Positions 1 through 6,382 of a stretch of 6,526 nt of DNA are shown in pieces. Source of the stretch: Methanobacteriota archaeon (GTDB taxonomy: Archaea > Thermoplasmatota > Poseidoniia > Poseidoniales > Thalassarchaeaceae); the NCBI GenBank assembly GCA_014384685.1, contig JACNFL010000252.1:1-6526 (forward strand). Reading direction: 5' to 3'. Each line of letters begins with the position of its first letter. The first letter of the stretch is position 1. The position numbers were made by a program, and so were the translations under genes. Below the pieces are notes generated by a model that worked only from the letters and a program-made list of their open reading frames with translations, had not been told where the DNA came from and searched no databases.

Positions 1-717
1 TTCTTTCACCAACTGTTCTTCAGCAAGAGCCCATCTTGCTTGAGCTGCCCAAACTACCTCGCTTCGCGAGTAGTTCTCCCCTTCACCTCTGAATGGGGTG
101 CCTTCACTCTCTAGGTAAGGGTCATCAATTTGGTACATTCCTGCGGAAATTGTCAGATTAGTAGGGGTTTCAACTGAGCCCCAGTGGATTGTGCACTCAC
201 TATTCTCTAAGCCTACAAACACCTCGTCGCTATTAACAGTCCAACGGATTGAAAGAGTTTGGTCAATTGAAATATTATCCGGTAAATTACCACCCGTGAA
301 ATCAACACGCTGTTTTTCTTGAGTTAGTGATATCCCACCACTATTTACTTGGTCTAATTCAGTACCATCAATGAACAGAGAGAGGTCAATATTCACTGGT
401 CCATCACCGCTTGCCCAAAGTGAAAAATTCCAATTTTCACTACCCATAGGAGCATTACGAACGAAACTGGGTGTGGTAAAGGTTGGACCATTAGATGGGC
501 CCGAAACAAAACCGAGACCAAAATTATGGGTGTACATTTCGGTGCGCTCAACGAATTCAGGAGATAGGGTGTCTTGGCTATACGCAAATAATGTAGTCAT
601 GCGTATTTCTGGCTCATAATCAACATCAGGTGGAAGCACATCTTCTTGAGCAGTAGCCAATGGTAAGGCAAAGGTTGACAATACCAAAACGAGGCTAAGT
701 ACAATGATTTTCCTCAT
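1..717 (-). CDS. Secreted protein of unknown function, 3' end cut by window edge
   Basis: This reading frame is open from the ATG at 717 to the left edge, giving 239 codons with no stop, so the C-terminus is missing. The N-terminus (MRKIIVLSLVLVLSTFALPLATAQ) is a clear signal peptide: a basic start, about 16 hydrophobic residues and a small-residue cleavage region (ATA) near residue 23. The mature part is rich in beta-forming, Asn, Gly, Ser and Thr residues, with sequons such as NFS, NIS and NLT. It has one visible cysteine (ECTIHW), and its segments (for example NIDLSLFIDGTEL and LSIRWTVNSDEVFVG) look like beta-sandwich strands. I recognise no named family. It probably acts outside the cell and may carry a membrane anchor beyond the window. 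A second ATG at 723 is in frame and overlaps the upstream stop as ATGA, but AGGAGG at 725-730 lies 7 bases before 717, so 717 is preferred. It is probably co-transcribed with the small membrane protein upstream. Confidence 0.8.
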   Translation of the reverse strand, partial: MRKIIVLSLVLVLSTFALPLATAQEDVLPPDVDYEPEIRMTTLFAYSQDTLSPEFVERTEMYTHNFGLGFVSGPSNGPTFTTPSFVRNAPMGSENWNFSLWASGDGPVNIDLSLFIDGTELDQVNSGGISLTQEKQRVDFTGGNLPDNISIDQTLSIRWTVNSDEVFVGLENSECTIHWGSVETPTNLTISAGMYQIDDPYLESEGTPFRGEGENYSRSEVVWAAQARWALAEEQLVKE

Positions 718-719
718 TT

Positions 720-938
720 TCATTCCTCCTCGTTGATTTGGTTTGATGGGATGGTTTGGTATCTATCCTTTCTACTTGGATAGAATACAAGCAATATGCC
801 AAATAGAAACAGTAGTGGCGTTATTAAAACTGCCATAATATCGATATCGAGTTTTTCGAAAGCCATATCCCAAAGTGGTACATTGACGGGCAGAAAGAGA
901 AAGATGAAAGCGACTCCAACCCAGTTTCGCCCTCTCAT
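720..938 (-). CDS. Small two-helix membrane protein, 72 residues
   Basis: The protein has two hydrophobic segments, about residues 6-23 (WVGVAFIFLFLPVNVPLW) and 35-53 (MAVLITPLLFLFGILLVFY). They are joined by a short acidic loop (FEKLDIDI) and followed by a polar tail (SRKDR to NEEE). Basic residues at the N-terminus (MRGRN) and after helix 2 predict both ends in the cytoplasm. No family is recognised. Support for a real gene comes from membrane-protein composition with sensible positive-inside topology, and from its stop (TGA 722-720) lying two bases before the next gene's start. No Shine-Dalgarno site precedes its ATG. A weak TATA-like TTTAGTA sits about 22 bases upstream (957-963), which would suit a leaderless transcript. 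The function is unknown; coupling suggests it works with the secreted protein downstream. Confidence 0.65.
   Translation of the reverse strand: MRGRNWVGVAFIFLFLPVNVPLWDMAFEKLDIDIMAVLITPLLFLFGILLVFYPSRKDRYQTIPSNQINEEE
725..730 (-). promoter_or_regulatory. Shine-Dalgarno site deciding the start of the secreted protein
   Basis: The minus strand reads AGGAGG here, seven bases before the ATG at 717 and only one base before the alternative ATG at 723. The spacing supports initiation at 717. The site lies inside the last codons of the upstream 72-residue gene, so internal re-initiation or translational coupling in a two-gene mRNA is likely. The other protein genes in this window show no comparable site. 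Confidence 0.6.
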
Positions 939-956
939 AATTTGAGGTGCGGGGGC

Positions 957-963
957 TACTAAA
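957..963 (-). promoter_or_regulatory. Weak TATA-like element upstream of the two-gene unit
   Basis: The minus strand reads TTTAGTA, centred about 22 bases before the ATG at 938. The position suits an archaeal TATA box driving a leaderless or near-leaderless mRNA. The match is poor and no BRE is obvious, so this is only a candidate. Confidence 0.2.
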
Positions 964-1016
964 CATCAAGCCTCCCATAGACGCGGTTAAGTCTGAGAGG
1001 TCAGTCGGCGGGCTAC

Positions 1017-1087
1017 GCGTTCGTGATGTAGGGGTAGCATCAGAGGTTTCCAACCTCTTCGCCCGGGTTCAAATCCCGGCGAGCGCA
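1017..1087 (+). tRNA. tRNA-Gly, anticodon TCC
   Basis: A full cloverleaf can be folded by eye. The acceptor stem GCGTTCG (1017-1023) pairs with CGAGCGC (1080-1086) with one G-U pair, and the discriminator is A1087. The D stem ATGT/GCAT (1026-1029 with 1037-1040) closes the loop AGGGGTA. The anticodon stem AGAGG/CCTCT (1042-1046 with 1054-1058) closes the loop TTTCCAA, giving anticodon TCC at 1049-1051. This decodes GGA and, by wobble, GGG. The variable loop has four bases. The T stem CCGGG/CCCGG closes TTCAAAT. CCA is not encoded, as is usual in archaea, and there is no intron. It lies on the strand opposite to its protein-coding neighbours and converges with the end of the PCNA gene. Confidence 0.95.
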
Positions 1088-1141
1088 CTTCGCTTCTAAC
1101 GATATTTCTACTTTAGTTGCGAATAATGCCAAATGAATTAT

Positions 1142-1885
1142 TCAAGCATCGCCTTCAACACGAGGTGCAAGGAAATAAACAACATTAGCACCACCATCGG
1201 CGAATTCAAATTCTAAACGAAGTGGATAGTTTTCACCAAACTTAGCAGTCACCTTATCCACAGTAGATTCTATTCGCTTGGCTAATGGAAGTAGATATTG
1301 CAAACTGTATTGGCTCTTGACTGGGTTATCACAATTTAATTCCTGTAATTCTCCAGCATCATAACTCACATTGACTGCATCTGATTCACCTGTTACATTA
1401 ACACTGAATCGTGTTTGATCAATCGAAAATGTGACCAAGTCACCAACTTGTTCCGCTGCTTTCAAAGCGCGAGCAAATTTAGCACCAGAAAGGCTGACGG
1501 AGATATCTGTATCGAGTTCAGGGACCTTCGTCTCTTGCATATTTTGGCGGTCAAGTGGACGAATAGTACGCTCAATTTCACCGACTCTAAATTCAACTTT
1601 ACCAACACTGTCATTATAGTCGATAACAATCAAATCACCTGCTCCTGCAAGTTGTACAAGTTTGGAAATTTTTGACAATTCCAATCCTAGGACTGAATCT
1701 GTTACTTCATACGATTCAAAGGCAGCAGAGTCAACTTCCATCTGAATCATTGCTACATGGCTCGGGTCTACGACCCTCACCACGAGTTTATCATCTTCAA
1801 AATTGAAGCGAGCTTCCTCTACCAAAGTTGACAAAATGTCAACCACCATTCTGAAGGTTTCTTGACGGGCTGTTATGTTCATCAT
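1142..1885 (-). CDS. pcn: DNA polymerase sliding clamp (PCNA)
   Basis: This is an archaeal PCNA homologue of 247 residues, the usual size for the family. PCNA forms a ring around DNA, is loaded by RFC, and tethers replicative polymerases, Fen1, ligase and other PIP-box proteins. Family hallmarks are VVDPSHVAMI (residues 38-47, matching the DSSHVSLV region of eukaryotic PCNA), the LELSKISKLVQLAGAGD helix and strand (68-84), an interdomain connector around MQETKVPELD (116-125), SGAKFARALKAAEQVGD opening domain 2 (133-149), and the C-terminal YFLAPRVE (237-244). Two adjacent ATGs (1885 and 1882) open the conserved fold, and 1885 was chosen. The frame continues upstream to an ATG at 1972, but those 29 extra residues (SENREPSHSEAF...) have no counterpart in the family and would cover the TATA-like element at 1905-1912. 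Transcription is probably leaderless. The neighbouring envelope genes suggest no functional partnership. Confidence 0.95.
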   Translation of the reverse strand: MMNITARQETFRMVVDILSTLVEEARFNFEDDKLVVRVVDPSHVAMIQMEVDSAAFESYEVTDSVLGLELSKISKLVQLAGAGDLIVIDYNDSVGKVEFRVGEIERTIRPLDRQNMQETKVPELDTDISVSLSGAKFARALKAAEQVGDLVTFSIDQTRFSVNVTGESDAVNVSYDAGELQELNCDNPVKSQYSLQYLLPLAKRIESTVDKVTAKFGENYPLRLEFEFADGGANVVYFLAPRVEGDA

Positions 1886-1904
1886 GTCGGTCCCATACCC
1901 CTGC

Positions 1905-1912
1905 GATAAATT
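1905..1912 (-). promoter_or_regulatory. Candidate TATA box of the PCNA gene
   Basis: The minus strand reads AATTTATC, centred about 23-26 bases before the paired ATGs at 1885 and 1882. That is the distance expected between an archaeal TATA box and a start codon used as the transcript's first codon. There is no Shine-Dalgarno site between box and start, which agrees with leaderless expression. This supports the shorter PCNA start over the ATG at 1972. Confidence 0.4.
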
Positions 1913-1991
1913 GTGTCTTTCAAAGGGGGCACTAAAGGCTTCGCTATGCGATGGCTCTCTATTTTCGCTCAATTAAGACTCTAAAACAACT

Positions 1992-2933
1992 CTACTTTCG
2001 TTGTTCTTCTCGCTCTGCAACTGGTCGGTCAAGTCGCAAAACATCAACATCTTTTGTTGGCTTATCATTTTGCATGAGTTCTTTACATCGATCCATAACA
2101 TCTTCATTCATTTCACCAGCGAATGAAAAGAGAGGAGCGAAACCTTCCTCACCTCTGTCACGGTCTTCCATGTTTTCTCTTTGGTGGTGCTCACGTGGTG
2201 GTTGTGGATGTACTACTTCAGTGCCCCGTGGATTAACTCGGATTACAGTAGTTGAGCCATCTTCACTAGTTCGAATAATCTCGTACTCAACCCATTCACC
2301 GCGGGTACGAGTGATGATGATTGTTCCATCATCAAGAATTTCAAGATCTAGCGCTGCCATTTCATCTCTATCTCTTTCATGTTCAACACGGTCGGTTTGG
2401 TTTTCTTCAACCTCATCAGTTGTGGCCCAACCATGGTTTCTTAGAAATAGAGCAAATCCTTCCTCAGTTACGATTTCCTCAGAAACTGTGCCATTTGCGT
2501 TAACAATTCTGATTACATATTCACCAAGTGCAGTTCTAGATACCTCAATGTTGTCTGGCAGATGCCAGTCTACATCAGCATCTGTATTGTCTGAGTTATT
2601 GTCTGTTGAATCGTTATTTTCATTAGTATCTGCTTGCCTTCCTGCAGCATCACGGTCTCTAAGTGGTTTTTCATCATCCTTATCCCAGTCACTTCGGTCA
2701 GGCATGTTGCTCTTCATTTCTTTACAACGCTCTAACCAAGCAGATTCACTCTTTTCAAGAGTTGAAGCATCCTTCTTTTCATCGCTCTTTGCGGCGTCAT
2801 TACCGCTATCACCAGCAGCTGCAGCATCATTCATCTCAAGCGATGACATTGATGCCATGCCGCCTAAAACCAGTAGCATCACCAGAAGGATGCTTAGTGC
2901 GCCGTTTAATCGAATTCCTGTTCCTGAAGCCAT
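1992..2933 (-). CDS. Exported acidic protein with two matching RCKE cysteine motifs, unknown function
   Basis: This 313-residue protein begins MASGTGIRLNGALSILLVML. Residues about 11-28 are hydrophobic, so it is a signal peptide or N-terminal anchor. A long low-complexity stretch rich in Asp, Asn, Lys and Glu follows (about 35-122). Next comes a globular section (about 123-245) with likely beta-strands, for example EYVIRIVNANGTV, EILDDGTIIITRTR and EYEIIRTSEDGSTTVIRV. The tail is charged. The only two cysteines lie in similar motifs, WLERCKEMKSN (Cys70) and VMDRCKELMQN (Cys283), which bracket the globular section and could form one disulfide. No known family is recognised. The frame also allows a TTG start three codons upstream, but the ATG at 2933 is preferred. 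It sits about 100 bases after the TSP3 gene and 106 before PCNA, same strand. The 332-codon frame on the opposite strand is serine-rich shadow. Confidence 0.75.
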   Translation of the reverse strand: MASGTGIRLNGALSILLVMLLVLGGMASMSSLEMNDAAAAGDSGNDAAKSDEKKDASTLEKSESAWLERCKEMKSNMPDRSDWDKDDEKPLRDRDAAGRQADTNENNDSTDNNSDNTDADVDWHLPDNIEVSRTALGEYVIRIVNANGTVSEEIVTEEGFALFLRNHGWATTDEVEENQTDRVEHERDRDEMAALDLEILDDGTIIITRTRGEWVEYEIIRTSEDGSTTVIRVNPRGTEVVHPQPPREHHQRENMEDRDRGEEGFAPLFSFAGEMNEDVMDRCKELMQNDKPTKDVDVLRLDRPVAEREEQRK

Positions 2934-2987
2934 ATTGACCAATTGCTGAGATGTGGAGCCCCCTTCAAAACTTTGCGCATAGGGTTC

Positions 2988-3005
2988 TGACCCCTAAGGG
3001 GGTCA
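2988..3005. repeat. Perfect 7-bp inverted repeat between the TSP3 gene and the next gene
   Basis: TGACCCC (2988-2994) and GGGGTCA (2999-3005) are exact reverse complements around TAAG. The element lies 26 bases past the TSP3 stop and 55 bases before the next start. It could be an mRNA 3' hairpin or a protein-binding palindrome. No T-tract follows directly on the minus strand (only TTTT about 20 bases on), so it is not a classic terminator. Confidence 0.5.
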
Positions 3006-3030
3006 AATTATGATGATTAGGATTAATTTC

Positions 3031-5421
3031 TCAACCCTGGTATTTCATCCAGTGATTGGTGTGCTGGTCTCTATACCACCAAGTCTCTGAGTTAGGTGGA
3101 TGTTCGAGATACTCGTATCCATCTGGTTGCATTTTCCCAACTTGTGATGGGTGTGGGGTTGATGCCATCGCTGGTGCACCAGAGGTAGGGTGAGAGTTCA
3201 GTGGCGATGTTCTTCTAGATGGCATTCCAGCTCCTGAAAATTGTAGGTTACTTCGTGGTTCGTCAAATAGGGTTTCATCACCATCATCGTAGTCATCTTT
3301 TCCTCTGCGCATGATTGTAATAGCAGCTACTAACACAACAACACCTACAACACCAAGGATTCCGCCTATCATTATCGGTGAAGCGATAATCCCGCCTGCT
3401 AATCCAGCCGCTGGGATTTCACATCCAGTGCTGTCAATTTTAGCTCCAACCGGTGTATCTACACAGTTGTCGTTTGCATTTGCAACTCCGTCTGCATCAT
3501 TATCAAGAAGTGTGTCGCATCCATCAGAAATTTGGTCATTATCAATGTCAATATTGTCATCATGGCCTGGACATTTGTCATCAGCATCAGCAACTCCGTC
3601 TGCATCAGAATCTAGGAGTGTATCGCATCCATCAGCAATTCCATCTCCATCTACATCAACGCTGTCATCATGTCCTTCACAGGAATCATCAGCATCAGCA
3701 ACTCCGTCATTATCTGAATCAATGATATCATCACAGCCGTCAGGTTTGCCATCTGCATCAACATCAACATTGTCATCATGGCCGGGGCAAACTTCGAACG
3801 AATCGGCAACTCCATCACCATCTGAATCAATAATTGCATCACAACCATCAACGATTCCATCTTGATCTACATCAATTGCGTCATCGTAACCCATGCATTC
3901 ATCATTAGCATCAGCGACGCCATCAAAGTCACTATCAACAATGTCATCACAACCATCAGGAACTCCATCTTGGTCTACATCAATAGCATCATCAAAGCCT
4001 GGGCAGAGGTCAGCAGTATTGTTGACTCCATCTCCATCATTGTCAATCATTGAGTCGCAGCCATCTGGGATTCCATCAGCATCAACGTCAATGCTGTCAT
4101 TATGACCAGGGCATTGGTCCATCGCATCTGAAACACCGTCATTGTCAGTATCTTTCTGACTTGCAGAACAGCCTTGCCATGGGGGTTCTGTATCAGCGGT
4201 CTCGTTAGCAGGTGTTGCTGGACAATGGTCTGCAGGATTGAGGACTGAATCCCCGTCATCATCTCTCTGTTCCCAAGCACAACCATATGCATCAAGGTCA
4301 GTCATCGTTAGAACATCGGTATCAGCGCAATTATCGTCAGGGTTGAAAACCCCGTCATTGTCATCGTCTCTCTGTTCCCAAGAGCACCCATCAGAATCTA
4401 ATCCGGTATGTGCTACAGGTGTGTTAGGACATAGGTCATCTGAATCACGAACTCCATCATTATCTGCATCAACCCATACGCCATTTGAGAATTTCCAAGA
4501 CATGAGTGTCATATTATTTACAAAGATAGGATATCCCCATTCACCAAGTATTACGCTATCGTCCATATCGCCTGCCTCATTCCAATATTCAACCTCAATA
4601 CCGGTAATTGAAGTTGGCCCATTTCCACTACTATCCGCTAAATTATAGCCAGGGCTCTGAATAGTTACTTCTCTTGTAGCATTGATGGTTTCATTATTTT
4701 CGTGGGAATCACTACCAGAATCTGAGGACGGAGGATTAGGGGCCCAGTTACCACCTCCTGCATTAAATTCCCCACTTTCCTCACTCGTCCAATTATTCCA
4801 TTCTTTGTAGTTAATAGTCCAAATGTCTCCAACAGTAAAGTTGTCTTGGTAGCCAGTTTGGAGGATTTCTACAGTTTCATTCCCCCAACTAGTCCCGCGA
4901 TACATATCTTCATTCCCGCTTTGTTCCTTCATCCATATCCGCGAATGAGAAATTCTCTCTTCTTTATGCCAGCCAGTGTAGGTGGTTGGAATTAACTCCA
5001 AATTATTCATTGAATAATTCATAATCATTTCCGAATTATCGGTGTCATTGTATGCAGTGACATTCATCCAAAATGTCAGCCTATTTTGATGACATAGCCC
5101 AGAATAAGCAGGGAATGAACAGTAGACATCACTGGGTAAATCAGCCCGGAACTCTGAGACCCAATTCACTTCTGCTCGGTCTACCTCACTTGAATTTTCC
5201 CAACCTGAACGCATTTCTTCAGCCATGGGGGAGCCATTGAATGAGCCAAAATCTCCAGCAGTAAACTGCCAATTAACATATGGGTTGTGAATGACAATAG
5301 GGTTTTTTCCTACTGGGTTTACTGTATTTTCATTCTCAAGTTCAACATCAATTGATTCTAGTAGGGGGCTTAGAGCAGCCAGTGGCAGCATTAGAAATAC
5401 TATGATTTGGGCCAATTTCAT
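3031..5421 (-). CDS. Large surface protein: signal peptide, unknown N-domain, TSP3 calcium-binding array, membrane anchor, aromatic tail
   Basis: This 796-residue protein is probably displayed on the cell surface. A signal peptide (MKLAQIIVFLMLPLAALSPL) is followed by a region of unknown fold (about 24-317), with one cysteine pair (CSFPAYSGLC) and 11 N-X-S/T sequons. Residues 318-668 are thrombospondin type 3 repeats. Three units of the CPxTP...GCS type come first (34, 35 and 37 residues), then six exact 36-residue units (424-639), then a CPxTP-type cap. In the TSP3 family, DxDxDG loops bind calcium and the cysteines form disulfides. A hydrophobic helix (about 682-704) ends in RRGK, the stop-transfer side. 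The 90-residue cytoplasmic tail is Ser/Pro-rich and ends with an aromatic motif (766-795; PDGYEYLEHP and WWYRD...HWMKY). An in-frame TTG ten codons upstream is possible, but the ATG at 5421 puts the signal peptide at the N-terminus. Partner and substrate are unknown; adhesion or extracellular binding is inference. Confidence 0.88.
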   Translation of the reverse strand: MKLAQIIVFLMLPLAALSPLLESIDVELENENTVNPVGKNPIVIHNPYVNWQFTAGDFGSFNGSPMAEEMRSGWENSSEVDRAEVNWVSEFRADLPSDVYCSFPAYSGLCHQNRLTFWMNVTAYNDTDNSEMIMNYSMNNLELIPTTYTGWHKEERISHSRIWMKEQSGNEDMYRGTSWGNETVEILQTGYQDNFTVGDIWTINYKEWNNWTSEESGEFNAGGGNWAPNPPSSDSGSDSHENNETINATREVTIQSPGYNLADSSGNGPTSITGIEVEYWNEAGDMDDSVILGEWGYPIFVNNMTLMSWKFSNGVWVDADNDGVRDSDDLCPNTPVAHTGLDSDGCSWEQRDDDNDGVFNPDDNCADTDVLTMTDLDAYGCAWEQRDDDGDSVLNPADHCPATPANETADTEPPWQGCSASQKDTDNDGVSDAMDQCPGHNDSIDVDADGIPDGCDSMIDNDGDGVNNTADLCPGFDDAIDVDQDGVPDGCDDIVDSDFDGVADANDECMGYDDAIDVDQDGIVDGCDAIIDSDGDGVADSFEVCPGHDDNVDVDADGKPDGCDDIIDSDNDGVADADDSCEGHDDSVDVDGDGIADGCDTLLDSDADGVADADDKCPGHDDNIDIDNDQISDGCDTLLDNDADGVANANDNCVDTPVGAKIDSTGCEIPAAGLAGGIIASPIMIGGILGVVGVVVLVAAITIMRRGKDDYDDGDETLFDEPRSNLQFSGAGMPSRRTSPLNSHPTSGAPAMASTPHPSQVGKMQPDGYEYLEHPPNSETWWYRDQHTNHWMKYQG
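3418..4470 (-). other. TSP3 repeat array within the surface protein
   Basis: The coding stretch for residues 318-668 contains ten TSP3-like units in two styles. The outer units (first three and last) read like DxDNDGVxDxxDxCPxTPx...DSxGC. The six inner units read DSDxDGVADADDxCPGHDDxxD followed by VDxDGxPDGCDxxx. Each inner unit has an N-type loop (DxDxDGxxDxxDxC) and a C-type loop (DxDxDGxxDGCD). Metal-binding aspartates are mostly intact. The clearest loss is in inner unit 6, where DGIPDGC has become DQISDGC. Confidence 0.9.
3505..4152 (-). repeat. Six tandem 108-bp coding repeats
   Basis: Six in-frame units of exactly 108 bp (36 codons) run from 4152 down to 3505. Protein identity between units is high, with the DGV, DGCD and cysteine positions fixed, while DNA identity is lower and imperfect. 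Recurrent DNA words on the plus strand include GCATCAGCAACTCCGTC and TCATCACAACCATC. Cysteines fall at unit positions 14 and 32, so they recur every 18 residues. Confidence 0.9.
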
Positions 5422-5512
5422 ACTCTTGGCCACAGATACTTCCCATATCAATCTCTCGCTATGTGGAACTTTGGCACATTAGCCTTGAAATGGGGGTGTC
5501 GGTCGGACGGGC
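5422..5512. promoter_or_regulatory. Divergent spacer between the TSP3 gene and the glycosyltransferase
   Basis: The TSP3 gene and the glycosyltransferase start in opposite directions 91 bases apart, so both promoters must lie here or overlap the coding ends. I see no strong TATA box. TTGATATGG on the minus strand (about 5443-5451) is a weak candidate for the TSP3 gene. On the plus strand, TTGAAATGGGGG (5485-5496) precedes the glycosyltransferase. Neither start has a clear Shine-Dalgarno site. Confidence 0.35.
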
Positions 5513-6382
5513 ATGGCCAGTGAGGGGGGTGGCTCGCGTGTGTGCGTTATTATCCCCAGTTTACGCAATGCTGAGGAATTGGGTATTGCTCTTGATGGAT
5601 TGGCAAATCAAACTTGGCCAAGTGATGAGGCGAGAAGTTCTGGTGCAACTTTCGAGGTGGTCGTGGTTGGCCCAAGTGGCGACCCCGGCCAAGCAGTTGC
5701 TGAGTCACAAGGTGCCCGTTTCATTGATGATGAAGGTTCACGCACGCGTGCGGACGCGTGCAATGTGGCATTGGCTGCGGTTGATTGCGACATTGTAATG
5801 TTCACTGATGATGATGTCTGGGTCGAATCTGATTGGGTCGAGAAGTTAGTGCGCTGGTTTGAGCGCGAAGAAGTTGCAGGCGTTGGTGGCCCCAACTTCG
5901 CTCCTGCTGATGAGCGCTCAACATTTTGGCAGCGTGTTATTGATGTCACTTTTTGTTCAAAATGGGTGACTGCTGGTACCAATTATGGCAAAAGAGGCAC
6001 GGCTGACTTAGAGCCAGCCGAGCAACTTCCCGGTGTCAATGCCGCCTATCGCAAGTCTGTATTGGACGCCGTCGGTGGATTTGATGAAGGGGCAATTGGT
6101 TGTGAAGATGCTATGCTTGATCACCGCATTGAACAAGCGGGATACAAATTGTGGACTGACGGCTCAGCCATCATGTGGCATCGCCGACGCAATCCAGCCC
6201 GTGTCCGAAAGCAAATTCAGAATTATGGCCTAGTCAGAATTCTTGCAAGTGAAGTACATCCTAGCATGAAGGCGTGGTCACATACAGCTGTCGGATTATT
6301 CCCTATCCTCGCACTCATTGGTATTGGGGCCTTCGTTTGTGGTGCTATGAGTGGCGGGTTAGCGGGGCCAGAGCTTTGGTAA
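5513..6382 (+). CDS. Family 2 glycosyltransferase, membrane-associated; possibly C-terminally truncated
   Basis: This 289-residue GT-A fold glycosyltransferase transfers a sugar from a nucleotide-sugar to a lipid, glycan or protein acceptor. The nucleotide-binding start is SRVCVIIPSLRNAEELGIALDG (residues 8-29). The metal and nucleotide DxD motif is FTDDDVWVESDW (97-108). The acceptor side has GVNAAYRKSVLDAVGGFDE (174-192) and GCEDAMLDHRI (196-206), whose ED pair is the usual catalytic base site. MWHRRR (221-226) follows. A single hydrophobic helix (about 256-278) comes at the end, so the catalytic domain should sit on the cytoplasmic face. Related enzymes often carry two or more C-terminal helices. 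Here TAA at 6380-6382 ends the frame just after the first, and the same frame then stays open to the window end, which suggests truncation or a sequence error. The donor and acceptor cannot be told. It is divergent from the sequon-rich TSP3 protein gene. Confidence 0.88.
   Translation: MASEGGGSRVCVIIPSLRNAEELGIALDGLANQTWPSDEARSSGATFEVVVVGPSGDPGQAVAESQGARFIDDEGSRTRADACNVALAAVDCDIVMFTDDDVWVESDWVEKLVRWFEREEVAGVGGPNFAPADERSTFWQRVIDVTFCSKWVTAGTNYGKRGTADLEPAEQLPGVNAAYRKSVLDAVGGFDEGAIGCEDAMLDHRIEQAGYKLWTDGSAIMWHRRRNPARVRKQIQNYGLVRILASEVHPSMKAWSHTAVGLFPILALIGIGAFVCGAMSGGLAGPELW

Noticed and set aside
772..1053. A 93-codon minus-strand frame overlapping the small membrane protein and the tRNA
   Set aside because: It reads through most of the tRNA gene on the opposite strand and has no protein-like features. 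The alternative frame at 938-720 has two good membrane helices and a coupled neighbour.
1017..1141. tRNA-Gly as an integration (att) site
   Set aside because: No integrase, no repeated tRNA 3' end and no mobile genes are visible on either side.
1951..2949. A 332-codon plus-strand frame opposite the cysteine-motif protein
   Set aside because: It is serine- and arginine-rich with no domain, signal or start signal, and also overlaps the PCNA upstream region. The minus-strand frame has a signal peptide, a sensible start and globular sequence, so this is its antisense shadow.
1905..2970. Similar G-rich words near three starts (TTTCAAAGGGGGC near 1918, TTTTGAAGGGGGC on the minus strand at 2970-2958, TTGAAATGGGGG near 5485)
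   Set aside because: Orientation and distance to the start codons differ, and the words are short. Chance similarity cannot be excluded, so no shared regulatory motif is claimed.
3311..3865. A 184-codon plus-strand frame with repeats (SATPSxSES...)
   Set aside because: Its repeats are the reverse complement of the TSP3 coding repeats. A biased, Asp-rich repeat leaves the opposite strand open by composition alone.
3505..4152. Regularly spaced repeats that might suggest a CRISPR-like array
   Set aside because: The 108-bp period is an exact multiple of three, the units are joined without unique spacers, and they encode TSP3 motifs in frame.
5608..5982. A 124-codon minus-strand frame within the glycosyltransferase
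   Set aside because: It is low in hydrophobic core, Ser/Thr-rich and antisense to a clearly recognisable GT2 catalytic domain.
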